A stretch of 64,000 bases of DNA from Hoylesella buccalis ATCC 35310 (GCF_025151385.1 NZ_CP102287.1:1612001-1676000), one strand, 5' to 3'; positions 17,896-27,743 are shown, numbered from the stretch's first letter. Notes: a model not told the origin generated them from the sequence alone. Numbers and translations are program-made.

Positions 17896-17927
17896 CAAAG
17901 GTAGTCATTTTTGGAGAATTATACCAA
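17896..17927 (-). promoter_or_regulatory. Bacteroidota-type promoter of the TlpA-like gene
   Basis: Reverse complement reads TTGG (17924-17927), 20 nt, TACCTTTG (17896-17903), about 120 nt before the start codon. It is closely similar to the block at 9310-9341, with shared flanks on both sides. Confidence 0.55.
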
Positions 17928-18066
17928 TATTACGATATATATATCAAAAAGGTAGATTCAACTTCAAAATGCTTCTCATCCCGCACGCAAGAGATGGCAA
18001 GTTGGGCATCTGGCATTATGTACGCAACTACCTGAAATCCAACATGTTGGCAAAAACACCAAAACC

Positions 18067-18154
18067 GCCTTTCAATAGCATGGAGATTGGAGGACAAAGG
18101 CATGAAGATTGGCGGGTAAAGTCAACGGGTTTAGCGGGTAAAGGCATGGAGATT
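18067..18154. repeat. 22-bp-period tandem repeat, locus 1 (4 units)
   Basis: Four consecutive 22-bp units; on the minus strand they begin CAATCTCCATG, CAATCTTCATG, TAAACCCGTTG and CAATCTCCATG. The same unit occurs at 27965-28052 and 49772-49859. The surrounding 17928-18277 is otherwise empty of genes. Confidence 0.8.
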
Positions 18155-18277
18155 GAAATCCATCGCCCTTGCACTGGATGATGGCGGAAGCGGAAGGGAG
18201 CGGAGCATCTGATGGCATGCTTGGCCTGGAAGTGACAAATATTCGGCAGGGCAAAGCATAATTCATGAATTTTTTAC

Positions 18278-18285
18278 TAACTTTG
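18278..18285 (+). promoter_or_regulatory. Putative -7 box upstream of holB
   Basis: TAACTTTG matches the Bacteroidota -7 consensus 62 bp before the holB start. No clear TTTG lies 20 nt upstream, so support is partial. Confidence 0.4.
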
Positions 18286-18347
18286 CAAACAGATGGCTCG
18301 AGCCGGAAAGGCAGCTGGCAACGGCCCACAACAACGATTTTGAGACA

Positions 18348-19499
18348 GTGAAATTCAGCGAAGTAATCGGACAGGAAGACGCTCAGGCGCGCCTTTTACA
18401 GCTGGTGCGCGAGAACCGTGTGCCCCATGCCATCATGCTTTGCGGTCCGTACGGCAGTGGCAAGTTGGCCTTGGCGCTGGCTTTTGCCTCCTATTTGCTG
18501 GGCGAACGCAACGAAGAGGGGCAATCGGTGCTGAACAACGACCACGCCGTGACCAATGCCGAGGCCATGCTGCGCAACTGGGAGCATCCCGATTTGCACT
18601 TCACCTTCCCCGTGATTCGCCCAACAGGCACCTCGTCTGACCACAAGATGGTGAGCGACGACTTTGGCCGGGAATGGCGAACGCTGCTCAAAGAGGGCGC
18701 TTATTTCAGCATGGATCAATGGCTCGACCGCATGAAGGCCACCACGCAGCAAGCCCAAATATTTGAGGCCGAGAGCGATGAGCTGACCCGCAAGCTGAGC
18801 TTGAAATCGAGTCAGGGCAGCTACAAAATCTCCCTCATCTGGCTGCCCGAGCGCATGAACCAGGTTTGTGCCAACAAACTGCTCAAGCTACTGGAAGAGC
18901 CGCCCCTGCAAACCCTATTCATCCTGGTGTGCGAGGAGCCCGAAAAACTGCTCGAGACCATCCGAAGTCGCGTGCAACGCATCGACGTGAGGCGCATTGA
19001 CGACCAGGCCATTGAGCAGGCATTGGTAGAAAAACGCGGACTGGAAACCGACATGGCGCACCGCATAGCACGCACGGCTAACGGCAACTGGCTGAAAGCA
19101 CTGGAGACGCTGGATGCAGACAACGAGAACAGACAGTTTTTGGAAACGTTCAAACAACTGATGCGACTGGCGTACATGCGCAACGTGAAGGAACTGAAGA
19201 AATGGACTGAGGGCGTTGCCGGCTACGGACGAGAGAAGCAGCGGCGCATGCTGGACTACTTCAGCAGAATGGTTCGCGAAAACTTTATGTACAACTTTCG
19301 CCTGCCCGAGCTGAACTACATGACGATGGAAGAGGAGGATTTTGCCAAGAACTTCGCCCGATTCATCAACGAAGCCAACGTCATGGAGATTGAAGAACTG
19401 TTCGCCTCGGCACGAAGAGACATCGGGCAAAACGCCAATGCAAAGATTGTTTTCTTCAACATGGCGTTGGAAATGATTGTTCTGCTCATCAAAAAATAA
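18348..19499 (+). CDS. holB: DNA polymerase III subunit delta'
   Basis: A 383-residue clamp-loader ATPase subunit. VIGQEDAQARLLQLVRENRVPHAIMLCGPYGSGK gives the typical start with a P-loop at residues 33-39. A sensor-1 SLIWLPERMNQVCANKLLKLLEEPP motif and the SRVQRIDV segment follow, as in DnaX/HolB proteins. The zinc-binding cysteine set of DnaX is absent. It loads the beta clamp onto primed DNA in the replisome. The next gene, ricT, starts about 80 bp downstream, and the pair plus gldH are co-directional. Confidence 0.9.
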   Translation: MKFSEVIGQEDAQARLLQLVRENRVPHAIMLCGPYGSGKLALALAFASYLLGERNEEGQSVLNNDHAVTNAEAMLRNWEHPDLHFTFPVIRPTGTSSDHKMVSDDFGREWRTLLKEGAYFSMDQWLDRMKATTQQAQIFEAESDELTRKLSLKSSQGSYKISLIWLPERMNQVCANKLLKLLEEPPLQTLFILVCEEPEKLLETIRSRVQRIDVRRIDDQAIEQALVEKRGLETDMAHRIARTANGNWLKALETLDADNENRQFLETFKQLMRLAYMRNVKELKKWTEGVAGYGREKQRRMLDYFSRMVRENFMYNFRLPELNYMTMEEEDFAKNFARFINEANVMEIEELFASARRDIGQNANAKIVFFNMALEMIVLLIKK

Positions 19500-19582
19500 C
19501 AATATATACAAGAATGTCGTCCACGAGAAGGCACACCGCCGACAACCGTGACAGCGGCATTCTTCCACTCAACTTTTACACA

Positions 19583-20800
19583 ATGGATTACAAAAATATG
19601 AAATTCAAGATAGCCAACGGGTGTGACAGAGGCCTTTGCCGCCACTCGTGTGGCCGCCAAGACAAGCAGTTGAACACCTATGACTGGCTGGCCGACATCC
19701 CAGGAAACAACCTGACGACCGACTTGGTGGAGGTTCAGTTCAAGAATACCCGAAAGGGATATTTCCACAACGTGAACGGGTTGGACCTGAAAAAGGGCGA
19801 CATCGTGGCCGTAGAAGCCAGTCCGGGACACGACATTGGCGTGGTGACGCTCACCGGAAGCCTGGTGAAGCTGCAAATCAAGAAGGCCAATTTGAGGTCG
19901 CAAGATGAGATTAAACGCATCTACCGCATCGCCAAAGAGGTGGACATGGAGAAATACAGGGAGGCGAAGGCTCGCGAACACGACACCATGATACAGAGTA
20001 GAAAAATTGCGAAGGATCTTGGTTTGCAAATGAAGATAGGCGACGTGGAGTATCAGGGCGACGGCAACAAGGCCATCTTCTACTATATCGCCGACGAACG
20101 CGTAGACTTCAGGCAGCTCATCAAAGTGCTGGCCGAAACCTTCCACGTACGCATTGAGATGAAACAGATTGGTGCCCGGCAGGAAGCAGGGCGCATTGGC
20201 GGCACCGGACCCTGTGGGCGAGAGCTTTGCTGTGCCACCTGGATGAAGAATTTCGTATCGGTTAGCACCAATTCAGCACGCATCCAAGACATCTCGTTGA
20301 ACCCACAAAAGTTGGCCGGAATGTGCGCCAAACTGAAATGCTGCCTCAACTATGAGGCCGACGACTATCTGGAAGCCAGCCGAAAACTGCCCAGCAGGGA
20401 GATTGTATTGCACACGGTGGACAAGGATTATTATCATTTCAAGGCAGACATCCTCACAGGGATGGTGACCTACTCTACCGAAAAAAACGCTGCCGTGGAC
20501 CTCGAGACGATTGATATCCAACGCATCCAGGAAATCATTGAGATGAACAAACGGGGCGAAAAGCCAGCTTCGCTCTTGAATGATGGGCAGAAGAAAGAAG
20601 AACACAAGCCTAAAGACTTGCTTGCCGGTGCTGACATCAGTAGGTTTGACAAAAACAAAAACCGAAAGAAAAGGCCCAACACAGAGGCTTCAGAAGGTAA
20701 TGCAAAACGGGGAAACAATAACAATCGGCGCAGAAATAACCAAAACCGCAGGCCGAGAACGGCCCGAAAAGACAATCAAGAACGTCAGGCAGATAATTGA
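19583..20800 (+). CDS. ricT: PSP1-domain regulatory protein RicT
   Basis: About 405 residues from MDYKNMKFKI; the longer frame from 19514 adds an unlikely N-terminus. The PSP1 domain shows GCDRGLCRHSCGRQD near the start and the hallmark cysteine motifs TGPCGRELCC and MCAKLKCCLNYE. In Bacillus, RicT (YaaT) with RicA and RicF affects mRNA maturation and phosphorelays; in Bacteroidota the role is not known. The C-terminal 60 residues are a basic, asparagine- and arginine-rich tail (NKNRKKRPN, RRRNNQNRRPR), likely disordered and RNA-binding. It is followed after 6 bp by gldH, a conserved pair in this phylum. Confidence 0.88.
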   Translation: MDYKNMKFKIANGCDRGLCRHSCGRQDKQLNTYDWLADIPGNNLTTDLVEVQFKNTRKGYFHNVNGLDLKKGDIVAVEASPGHDIGVVTLTGSLVKLQIKKANLRSQDEIKRIYRIAKEVDMEKYREAKAREHDTMIQSRKIAKDLGLQMKIGDVEYQGDGNKAIFYYIADERVDFRQLIKVLAETFHVRIEMKQIGARQEAGRIGGTGPCGRELCCATWMKNFVSVSTNSARIQDISLNPQKLAGMCAKLKCCLNYEADDYLEASRKLPSREIVLHTVDKDYYHFKADILTGMVTYSTEKNAAVDLETIDIQRIQEIIEMNKRGEKPASLLNDGQKKEEHKPKDLLAGADISRFDKNKNRKKRPNTEASEGNAKRGNNNNRRRNNQNRRPRTARKDNQERQADN

Positions 20801-20806
20801 TAGGAC

Positions 20807-21262
20807 ATGAGAAAGTTGGGGGTAGCACTCATCCTTTGCATCCTTTTTGCAGCTTGCAACGAAAAAAAAGTGTATGACACCTTTCGTCATACACCGCTTG
20901 CAGGCTGGGAAAAGAATGACAGTTTGGCGTTTGATGTGCCCAAGTTGAAAGCCTCGGGACACTACCAATCGGCGTTGGCCCTGCGAATCAACAACGATTA
21001 TCCCTTCATGGGACTCACGCTCATCGTTGAGCAAACCGTTCATCCGGCGCATATCAAACACGTCGACACGCTCAATTGCACACTCATTGGTGCCAATGGG
21101 GTGCCCAAGGGACAAGGAATTGGCTACTATCAATATGCGTTTGACATCACTTCAATGGACTTACACGAAGGTGATTCGCTGCACATCAGCGTGCGTCATG
21201 ACATGAAAAGAGAGATTTTACCAGGCATCAGCAACGTGGGAGTGAGCCTGACGAAACGGTAA
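20807..21262 (+). CDS. gldH: Gliding motility lipoprotein GldH
   Basis: A 151-residue lipoprotein (MRKLGVALILCILFAAC, cysteine at 17) with the GldH pattern VYDTFRHTPLAGWEKNDSLAFDVP and a C-terminal YYQYAFDITSMDLHEGDSLHISVRH. GldH is needed for gliding in Flavobacterium; in non-gliding relatives it is kept with type IX secretion genes. It lies just behind ricT and converges with rodA, leaving about 30 bp between the stops. Confidence 0.85.
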   Translation: MRKLGVALILCILFAACNEKKVYDTFRHTPLAGWEKNDSLAFDVPKLKASGHYQSALALRINNDYPFMGLTLIVEQTVHPAHIKHVDTLNCTLIGANGVPKGQGIGYYQYAFDITSMDLHEGDSLHISVRHDMKREILPGISNVGVSLTKR

Positions 21263-21292
21263 AGGGTTTGGGGTTTTTGAGCTATCTTCAGG

Positions 21293-22762
21293 TTATGTGT
21301 GCACCAAGTTGCGCCCCGCGTCTATCCGGAGGAAGATGAATAACAGGAGGGTGAAGCCCCAAAGCGACGAACCACCATAACTGAAAAACGGCAACGGAAT
21401 GCCGATGACAGGCGTAAGTCCTAACACCATGCCCACGTTGATGAAGACATGGAACAGAAAGATGCTGGCCACACAATAGCCATAGATGCGCCCAAAAGCA
21501 AACGGTTGGCGTTCGGCCAGCTTGATGAGTCTCAAGATTAATGCCAAGAAAAGCACCAACACGCCGGCAGAACCAATGAATCCTTCTTCCTCTCCCACCG
21601 TACAGAAGATGAAATCGGTATCTTGTTCGGGCACAAACTTCAGCTTGGTTTGGGTTCCATTGAGGAATCCTTTCCCCCTTAGTCCGCCTGCACCAATGGC
21701 AATCTCACTCTGATGGACGTTATAACCCGCACCGGCCACATCTTCTTCCAACCCCAACAGCACGGTGATACGCACGCGTTGGTGCGGTTTCATCACGTTA
21801 TTGAGCACGTAGTCGGCCGAATAGAAGAACACGATTGAACCAACAGCAAACAAGGCGATGTAGAGATAACTCCTCATTTGGCTGGCCAGCCAACAATAAA
21901 CCAAATAACCAATCAGCACGATGGACACGATGAGCTGCACCCAAACCACGTCAAAGGGAAGCACAAACTGCGCAAAAAGCAGCGAGAGCGCGGTGACACC
22001 CAAGCACACCAACAAGATAAAACGGGCTTGCCGCTTATCCTTACAGTAGAGATACACCATCGAAGCCGAGAACAACTGAACCAACAACAGCACCATGAAC
22101 TTGCCCGCAGAAACGGGTAACGACCACAATGCGGTATCTTCATACTTGATACCTAACACGAAATAAATCACCATTGCCACGCCTGTAAACAACACACTGC
22201 CTGGCATTCCCTCGCGATAGAACATCAGGAAGAACGATAAATAAACCAAGGCAGAACCTGTTTCTTTCTGCGCAATGATGAAGAGCATGGGCAACAGGAC
22301 GATACCAATGGAGATAGCGAAGTCTTTCCATTGATGAATGTCAAAGCCATAGCGCCCCATGAACTTTGACACGGCCAACGCTGTTGCGAACTTTGCAAAC
22401 TCTGCGGGCTGCAATCTAATCGGTCCCAGCACCAACCATGAGCGCGAACCTTTGATGTCATGCGGATTGAAGATGGTGGCAAAGAGCAGTACGAGGAATG
22501 CGACATAGATGATGTACGAGAACATATCGTAGAATCTATCATCGAGTAAAACCAGCACCATGCCTAAGAAGACGGAGGTGGCAATCCACACAATCTGCAT
22601 ACCCGACCTCGTACTGAGGCTGAAAATATCGGTGTCGCCATAGGTATAGCTGGCTCCACACACACTGAGCCACCCAAAGATGAGCAGCGCTATGTAGATG
22701 AGAATGGTCCACCAGTCAAGTGAACGAAACACTCCAGAGGGTTTATCGGTTACTCGAGCCAT
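21293..22762 (-). CDS. rodA: Peptidoglycan glycosyltransferase RodA
   Basis: A 489-residue polytopic SEDS protein with about ten membrane helices and the family signatures RSWLVLGPIRLQPAEFAK and GLTPVIGIPLPFFSYGGSS near the end. It polymerises glycan strands in the elongasome together with PBP2. An added hydrophobic block around residues 195-320, with four extra helices, makes it longer than E. coli RodA (370), as usual in Bacteroidota. Its start overlaps the end of mrdA by 20 bp, so it is translated with it as the last gene of the block. Confidence 0.95.
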   Translation of the reverse strand: MARVTDKPSGVFRSLDWWTILIYIALLIFGWLSVCGASYTYGDTDIFSLSTRSGMQIVWIATSVFLGMVLVLLDDRFYDMFSYIIYVAFLVLLFATIFNPHDIKGSRSWLVLGPIRLQPAEFAKFATALAVSKFMGRYGFDIHQWKDFAISIGIVLLPMLFIIAQKETGSALVYLSFFLMFYREGMPGSVLFTGVAMVIYFVLGIKYEDTALWSLPVSAGKFMVLLLVQLFSASMVYLYCKDKRQARFILLVCLGVTALSLLFAQFVLPFDVVWVQLIVSIVLIGYLVYCWLASQMRSYLYIALFAVGSIVFFYSADYVLNNVMKPHQRVRITVLLGLEEDVAGAGYNVHQSEIAIGAGGLRGKGFLNGTQTKLKFVPEQDTDFIFCTVGEEEGFIGSAGVLVLFLALILRLIKLAERQPFAFGRIYGYCVASIFLFHVFINVGMVLGLTPVIGIPLPFFSYGGSSLWGFTLLLFIFLRIDAGRNLVHT

Positions 22763-24593
22763 ATCCTATTCGACGATTTTGCATTGTTTTTGCTTTCGCT
22801 TCCGATGCCGGAGAAAGCGATCCTTTAATATATTGTTCCATCATAAGAGAACCGATTGGCACACCATAATCAGCACCAAATCCGCCATTCTCCACGTAAA
22901 CGGCGATGGCAATCTTAGGGTTGTTCATCGGAGCGAAACCCATGAAGACCGAATGGTCGTGTCCACGATTCTGCGCCGTACCTGTCTTTCCACACACGGC
23001 ATAATCAGCTCGGTTGGCTGCACGGCAGGTTCCGCGCTCAACAGCCGAACGCATTCCCGCCACAACATATTCGTATGCCCGCTTGTTGGCCTTGGTGTAA
23101 TGGCGGCGAGTGAAGATGGTATCGAGCGGTTCGCCTTGCACTTTGCGCACCACATGCGGCACATGATAGTAGCCTCGGTTAGCAATGGTTGCGCCAAGAT
23201 TGGCAATTTGCAAGGGAGTGAGGTTCACTTCTCCCTGTCCAATGGAGATACTAATGATGGTCAAGCCATTCCATGAGCCATGATAGGCTTTGTCATAGAA
23301 AGCCGAATTGGGTATCAATCCGCGCTTTTCACTTGGCAAATCAATGCCAAGTTTATAGCCAAAGCCCATGCTCACCATGTAGTCGCGCCAAGTGTCCATG
23401 GCGGTTTGCACGTTCTTGTATTTGCGTCGGTTGCCTATCATATAGTACAATCCCCAACAGAAATAAGCGTTGCACGACGTACTGATGGCTGGTACCAGCG
23501 CTAGGGGTGAGGCATGACCGTGACAACCCACATGAAGTCCGCGGTAATAGAATCCGCGATGGCAGGCAAACGACGTGGAAGGAGAGATGATTCCCTCCGA
23601 GAGATAGGTCAAAGCCTGCGTTGTTTTGAAGGTTGACCCCGGTGGATACTGTCCCATGATGCTGCGGTTCAGCAGCGGTTTCCATTGGTTTCGCTGCAAC
23701 GCATGATGAACTTTTCCCCTTTTCTTCCCCACCATCCAACGCGGATCGTAGGTGGGTGACGACACCATACACAGCACTTCGCCCGTGGAAGGCTCAATGG
23801 CAACGATGCTTCCTATCTTGCCTTGCAGCAATCTTTCACCCAACGCTTGCAGATTAAGGTCGAGAGATAGAGTGAGATTCTTGCCTGGAATGGGCTTGGT
23901 ATCAAGCTCACCATTTTGATAACTCCCTTGAACTTTGCCATGTACGTCACGCAACAGGATTTGAACACCCTTCTGTCCACGCAGCTGTTTCTCGTAAGAA
24001 CGCTCCACACCCAGCTTTCCTATATAGTCGCCAGCCTGGTAATAGTCGTCACCTTCGATGTCACTTGGCGATACCTCGGCCACATCTCCCAACACATGTG
24101 CTGCGTAAGGATATTGATATTGTCGAATGCTTCGCTTCTGAACATAGAAGCCTGGAAAGCGATACATCTTCTCTTGAAACACACTGAACTCTTTGTCGCT
24201 CAACTGACTCATGAAGAGTTGTTGCGTAAAACGCGAATAACCGGGGTTTTTGTTTCTATCCTTAATCTCGGCCATGCGCGCTTTAAAAAAGTCTTTGGTA
24301 ATGCCCAAGGCTTCACAAAACTCGAGGGTATCAATCCTGTTTTTCTGCTCATTCATCACCACCATGATGTCGTAAGCAGGCTGGTTGTACACCATGAGTT
24401 TGCCATGGCGATCGGTAATGATGCCACGAGAAGGATAATCTATCTTTTTGAGGAAGGCGTTACTGTCGGCATTCTTCTTATAATCATCGCTTAACAACTG
24501 CAAGGTAAACAGACGAATGATATAGATGACCACAATCACGATGGCCACCCCGGCTATGACATATCTACGTTTTTCAAGATTATAATCCTTCAT
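22743..24593 (-). CDS. mrdA: Penicillin-binding protein 2 (peptidoglycan transpeptidase)
   Basis: A 616-residue class B PBP. One N-terminal membrane helix (residues 12-32) precedes a dimerisation domain and the transpeptidase domain, with STFK in GQYPPGSTFKTTQ, the SxN motif in ISTSCNAYF, and KTGT in VCGKTGTAQN. It crosslinks lateral wall peptidoglycan with RodA and the MreBCD scaffold. It sits between mreD (29 bp gap) and rodA (overlap) in the elongasome operon. Confidence 0.95.
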   Translation of the reverse strand: MKDYNLEKRRYVIAGVAIVIVVIYIIRLFTLQLLSDDYKKNADSNAFLKKIDYPSRGIITDRHGKLMVYNQPAYDIMVVMNEQKNRIDTLEFCEALGITKDFFKARMAEIKDRNKNPGYSRFTQQLFMSQLSDKEFSVFQEKMYRFPGFYVQKRSIRQYQYPYAAHVLGDVAEVSPSDIEGDDYYQAGDYIGKLGVERSYEKQLRGQKGVQILLRDVHGKVQGSYQNGELDTKPIPGKNLTLSLDLNLQALGERLLQGKIGSIVAIEPSTGEVLCMVSSPTYDPRWMVGKKRGKVHHALQRNQWKPLLNRSIMGQYPPGSTFKTTQALTYLSEGIISPSTSFACHRGFYYRGLHVGCHGHASPLALVPAISTSCNAYFCWGLYYMIGNRRKYKNVQTAMDTWRDYMVSMGFGYKLGIDLPSEKRGLIPNSAFYDKAYHGSWNGLTIISISIGQGEVNLTPLQIANLGATIANRGYYHVPHVVRKVQGEPLDTIFTRRHYTKANKRAYEYVVAGMRSAVERGTCRAANRADYAVCGKTGTAQNRGHDHSVFMGFAPMNNPKIAIAVYVENGGFGADYGVPIGSLMMEQYIKGSLSPASEAKAKTMQNRRIGYGSSNR

Positions 24594-24622
24594 TCATCCG
24601 CAACAAAAGCCTCATCAACCCA

Positions 24623-25129
24623 CTAACTCTTCCGCATGTTTTCTAAAGTGAGCAGCAATATTAACGTTAGTATGGTGCTGCCGACCACGCATTTGAGCCA
24701 TTGCATCCAATTGAAGAAACTGAAAGCCTCGAGTGTGAAAAAGACAATGCAGTACAAAAACACCAGCAACAACGCATAATTCAAGAACGATGCCACGCCC
24801 AACGACCGCATGGACGGCTGCAAATCATCAGCACTTTCGCGCGGCAAGAACAACATCAGCACGTAAGGTTGCAGCAAACCGATGAACGTCATGCTGGCTG
24901 CTGCCAATCCAGGGGTGTTTGAAAAGATGTCAACACATAAGCCCCCTAAGAATCCGCAACACAAGATGGCCCACTTAGGGAAGTTGCGTCGGAAGAGCAA
25001 CATGACGTAAACATACAGCAAAGGGGTAGCGAAACCAAAGAGATGGATATGGTTGAACACCAACACTTGCAGCAACAAGAGCAGGACAAAGAATGATATT
25101 CCTTTCAACATGTCTATACTCATATCCAA
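24623..25129 (-). CDS. mreD: Rod shape-determining protein MreD
   Basis: A 168-residue inner membrane protein with five to six hydrophobic helices and few charged loops. The PGLAAASMTFIGLLQPYVL segment, size and position after mreC (5 bp gap) identify it. It links MreC to the rest of the elongasome. Confidence 0.9.
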   Translation of the reverse strand: MDMSIDMLKGISFFVLLLLLQVLVFNHIHLFGFATPLLYVYVMLLFRRNFPKWAILCCGFLGGLCVDIFSNTPGLAAASMTFIGLLQPYVLMLFLPRESADDLQPSMRSLGVASFLNYALLLVFLYCIVFFTLEAFSFFNWMQWLKCVVGSTILTLILLLTLENMRKS

Positions 25130-25134
25130 TAACT

Positions 25135-25998
25135 TTAATTGTCTTTCACTTCCATCGAATCACGTGCAGCCCTCATCACCTCAATTCGTTCTTTCATCAG
25201 CGTGTTGTCAATGACAGAAACATCGCGCAATGTGGCGAAATCGGTGGCGAGCTGAACACACAACCGATACGAAACGCCATCAGGAGAGTTGTAAACATGC
25301 AAAATCTTTCCCACCAAAATGCCGGGCGGGAACACAGATGAGTAACCACTGGTTACGATGTTTTCGTGCAATTTGAAGCGTGCGTGCCGTGGAATGTCAT
25401 CCAAGAAGGCCTGATCGGTGGAGCCTCCTTGCCAATTGAGAAAACCAAAATAGTCGCGATTCTCAATCTTACAACTCACATTCGACTTAGTGTTGAGCAG
25501 CGGAATCACGACGGCATAGTGCGACGAAACCAAATAAACAATCCCCACAACACCTGTCCCGCTGACCACACCCATGTCTTTTCGCACACCGTCAACCGAC
25601 CCCTTATCAATAGTAATGAGGTTGTTGGCATCCTTCAAAGAGTTGCTCACCACCTTGGCAGGAATCTGCTTAAACTGGGACAACTGCTGGGTGACATCGG
25701 CTTTGACGTATGATGAATCCTTCGTCACGGCCGTCAGCTTCTCTGAAAGCTCCACAACTTTTTGCTCTAAAGCCAGATTTCGTTGAGTCAAATGCTGGTT
25801 GACCGTGGCCAATGAGAAGAATTTTTCCAGTTGCGAACTCCACTCATAAACCTTTCCCGTCACGACATTCGCGGACGAGAACCATACGCTGTTCTGGTAA
25901 CTGTTGTACCTGAACAGCAAGGTAAAACTGATAGCTTCAAGCAATATAAAAACAAACCAATGGTGGTGTTTTGCAAGAAACTCAATGAGATTCCGCAT
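25135..25998 (-). CDS. mreC: Rod shape-determining protein MreC
   Basis: A 287-residue protein with one N-terminal membrane helix (WFVFILLEAISFTLLFRY), a coiled-coil stretch around residues 60-95 (LALEQKVVELSEKL) and the periplasmic beta domains containing DKGSVDGVRKDMGVVSGTGVVG. Role: elongasome scaffold touching PBP2. It is followed immediately by mreD and preceded by mreB. Confidence 0.93.
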   Translation of the reverse strand: MRNLIEFLAKHHHWFVFILLEAISFTLLFRYNSYQNSVWFSSANVVTGKVYEWSSQLEKFFSLATVNQHLTQRNLALEQKVVELSEKLTAVTKDSSYVKADVTQQLSQFKQIPAKVVSNSLKDANNLITIDKGSVDGVRKDMGVVSGTGVVGIVYLVSSHYAVVIPLLNTKSNVSCKIENRDYFGFLNWQGGSTDQAFLDDIPRHARFKLHENIVTSGYSSVFPPGILVGKILHVYNSPDGVSYRLCVQLATDFATLRDVSVIDNTLMKERIEVMRAARDSMEVKDN

Positions 25999-26036
25999 GC
26001 ATACAATTGATTTTCAGTGTCACAAACCCTTAACCG

Positions 26037-27059
26037 TTATCTCATCAAGAACGAGAAGCGGTCTACATTCTTCAAAGCGATGCCTGCTCCCTTTGCCACA
26101 CTGTGCAATGGATCTTCTGCAATGTGGAAAGGAATGTTGATTTTGTCAGTCAATCGCCTGTCAAGTCCGCGCAGCAAGGCACCGCCACCACTGAGATAGA
26201 TGCCATTTTTCACGATGTCAGCGTACAACTCAGGCGGTGTTGCCTCCAAAGCAGACAGCACGGCATTCTCTATTTTGGCGATGGTTTTATCCAAACAGTG
26301 CGCTATTTCTTGATAGCAAACAGGTACCTCCATCGGCAACGCCGTGATTCTGTTAGGTCCATGAACAACATAATCTTCAGGAGCCTCTTCGCCCAAATCG
26401 GTCAGCGCAGAGCCAACGTGAATCTTGATACGTTCTGCCATTCGCTCGCTCACCTTGACATTGTGCTGCCTGCTCATGTATTCCTGGATGTCGGCCGTTA
26501 AGTCATCACCGGCCGTACGAATGGAGTTGTTCGACACGATGCCGCCCAACGAAATCACGGCAATCTCGGTACTACCGCCACCAATGTCCACAATCATGTT
26601 GCCTTCCGGTGCCTCAACGTCGATGCCGATGCCAATAGCGGCCGCCATCGGTTCAAAAATCAGGTACACATCACGACCGTCGGCATGTTCTGCCGAGTCG
26701 CGTACGGCGCGAAGCTCCACCTCGGTGCTGCCCGAAGGAACCCCGATGACCATGCGAAGTGACGTTGAGAACAAGCGTCTACCAGGCCTCACCATCTTGA
26801 TTAAGCCACGCATCATCTGCTCGCAGGCCGTAAAGTCGGCGATTACTCCGTCGCGCAGCGGACGAATGGTGCGAATGTTGTCGTGCGTCTTCTCGTACAT
26901 CAACTTCGCTTTCTCACCCACGGCAATCATCTTGTCGGTGCGACGATCCAGTGCAACAACCGACGGTTCGTCAACCACAATCTTGTCATCACTGATGATG
27001 ATGGTGTTGGCGGTACCCAAGTCCATTGCTATTTCTTGGATAAAAGAAAAAAATCCCAT
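26037..27059 (-). CDS. mreB: Actin-like cell shape protein MreB
   Basis: A 340-residue actin-fold ATPase: DLGTANTIIISDDKIVVDEPSVVA (phosphate 1), MIVDIGGGSTEIAVIS (phosphate 2) and the adenosine motif NGIYLSGGGALLRGLDRRL are all present. It forms membrane-bound filaments that orient wall synthesis. Downstream genes mreC, mreD, mrdA and rodA follow in order with short gaps; the IMP cyclohydrolase gene is upstream after 69 bp. Confidence 0.96.
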   Translation of the reverse strand: MGFFSFIQEIAMDLGTANTIIISDDKIVVDEPSVVALDRRTDKMIAVGEKAKLMYEKTHDNIRTIRPLRDGVIADFTACEQMMRGLIKMVRPGRRLFSTSLRMVIGVPSGSTEVELRAVRDSAEHADGRDVYLIFEPMAAAIGIGIDVEAPEGNMIVDIGGGSTEIAVISLGGIVSNNSIRTAGDDLTADIQEYMSRQHNVKVSERMAERIKIHVGSALTDLGEEAPEDYVVHGPNRITALPMEVPVCYQEIAHCLDKTIAKIENAVLSALEATPPELYADIVKNGIYLSGGGALLRGLDRRLTDKINIPFHIAEDPLHSVAKGAGIALKNVDRFSFLMR

Positions 27060-27128
27060 ATCTGTTTATGTTTTATTTTTAGGCCTAAATGCCGACAAGG
27101 AGCCAACTCCTGCCAGCCTATATCATCT

Positions 27129-27722
27129 TTATTTTGCAAACCATTGGTGGATTGCCGTGTCATAGTGGCTGCTCACCCCAAAGGCACGTTCGGCAAACTG
27201 CTTTCTCTCTTCGAGCGTGGTTTGTGCGCCATTCTTGTCAAGGATGTCCTGCAACATGCCATATTCGTTCTTACTGGGCACGATAACCACATCGTTGAAG
27301 TTTTTAGCACCAGCGCGAATCAGGGAGATACCGCCGATGTCAATCTTCTCAATGATTTCTTGTTCTGAAGCACCACTGGCCACTGTCTCCTCGAAAGGAT
27401 AAAGGTCAACCACCACCAAGTCGATTGCCGGGATGTCATATTGCTGCATCTGCGCCTTGTCGCCCTCGTTTTCACGACGAGCAAGAATGCCGCCGAACAC
27501 CTTGGGGTGCAACGTCTTGACACGTCCGCCCAAGATAGATGGATAAGAAGTCACGCTTTCCACCGTTTGACATTCGTAGCCCAACGACTCGATAAACCGT
27601 TGTGTGCCACCTGTTGAAAGGAATTTTACGCCCTCAGAATGCAGCTTTGCCAACAGTGCCTCCAATCCATCTTTGTGAAAGACGGAAACCAACGCTGTTT
27701 TAATTTGTTTTACTCCAGCCAT
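27129..27722 (-). CDS. purH: IMP cyclohydrolase, stand-alone PurH N-terminal domain
   Basis: Starting at MAGVKQIKTALVS (27722) the protein has 197 residues and covers only the MGS-like cyclohydrolase half of bifunctional PurH. Motifs are LSTGGTQRFIESLG, ILGGRVKTLHPKVFGGIL, DLVVVDLYPFEETV and IDIGGISLIRAGAKNF. It ends cleanly with FGVSSHYDTAIHQWFAK, where bifunctional PurH continues into the transformylase domain. That domain is encoded separately at 37302. Role: closes FAICAR to IMP. It leads the mreBCD-mrdA-rodA block. Confidence 0.92.
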   Translation of the reverse strand: MAGVKQIKTALVSVFHKDGLEALLAKLHSEGVKFLSTGGTQRFIESLGYECQTVESVTSYPSILGGRVKTLHPKVFGGILARRENEGDKAQMQQYDIPAIDLVVVDLYPFEETVASGASEQEIIEKIDIGGISLIRAGAKNFNDVVIVPSKNEYGMLQDILDKNGAQTTLEERKQFAERAFGVSSHYDTAIHQWFAK

Positions 27723-27743
27723 ATTTTTATGTGTATTTGGCCA

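Noticed and set aside
18067..18154. CRISPR-like repeat from the regular 22-bp period
   Set aside because: Units are directly adjacent with no spacers, and diverged.
19316..20146. 276-codon minus-strand frame over holB and ricT
   Set aside because: Shadow of two recognised genes; no protein-family features.
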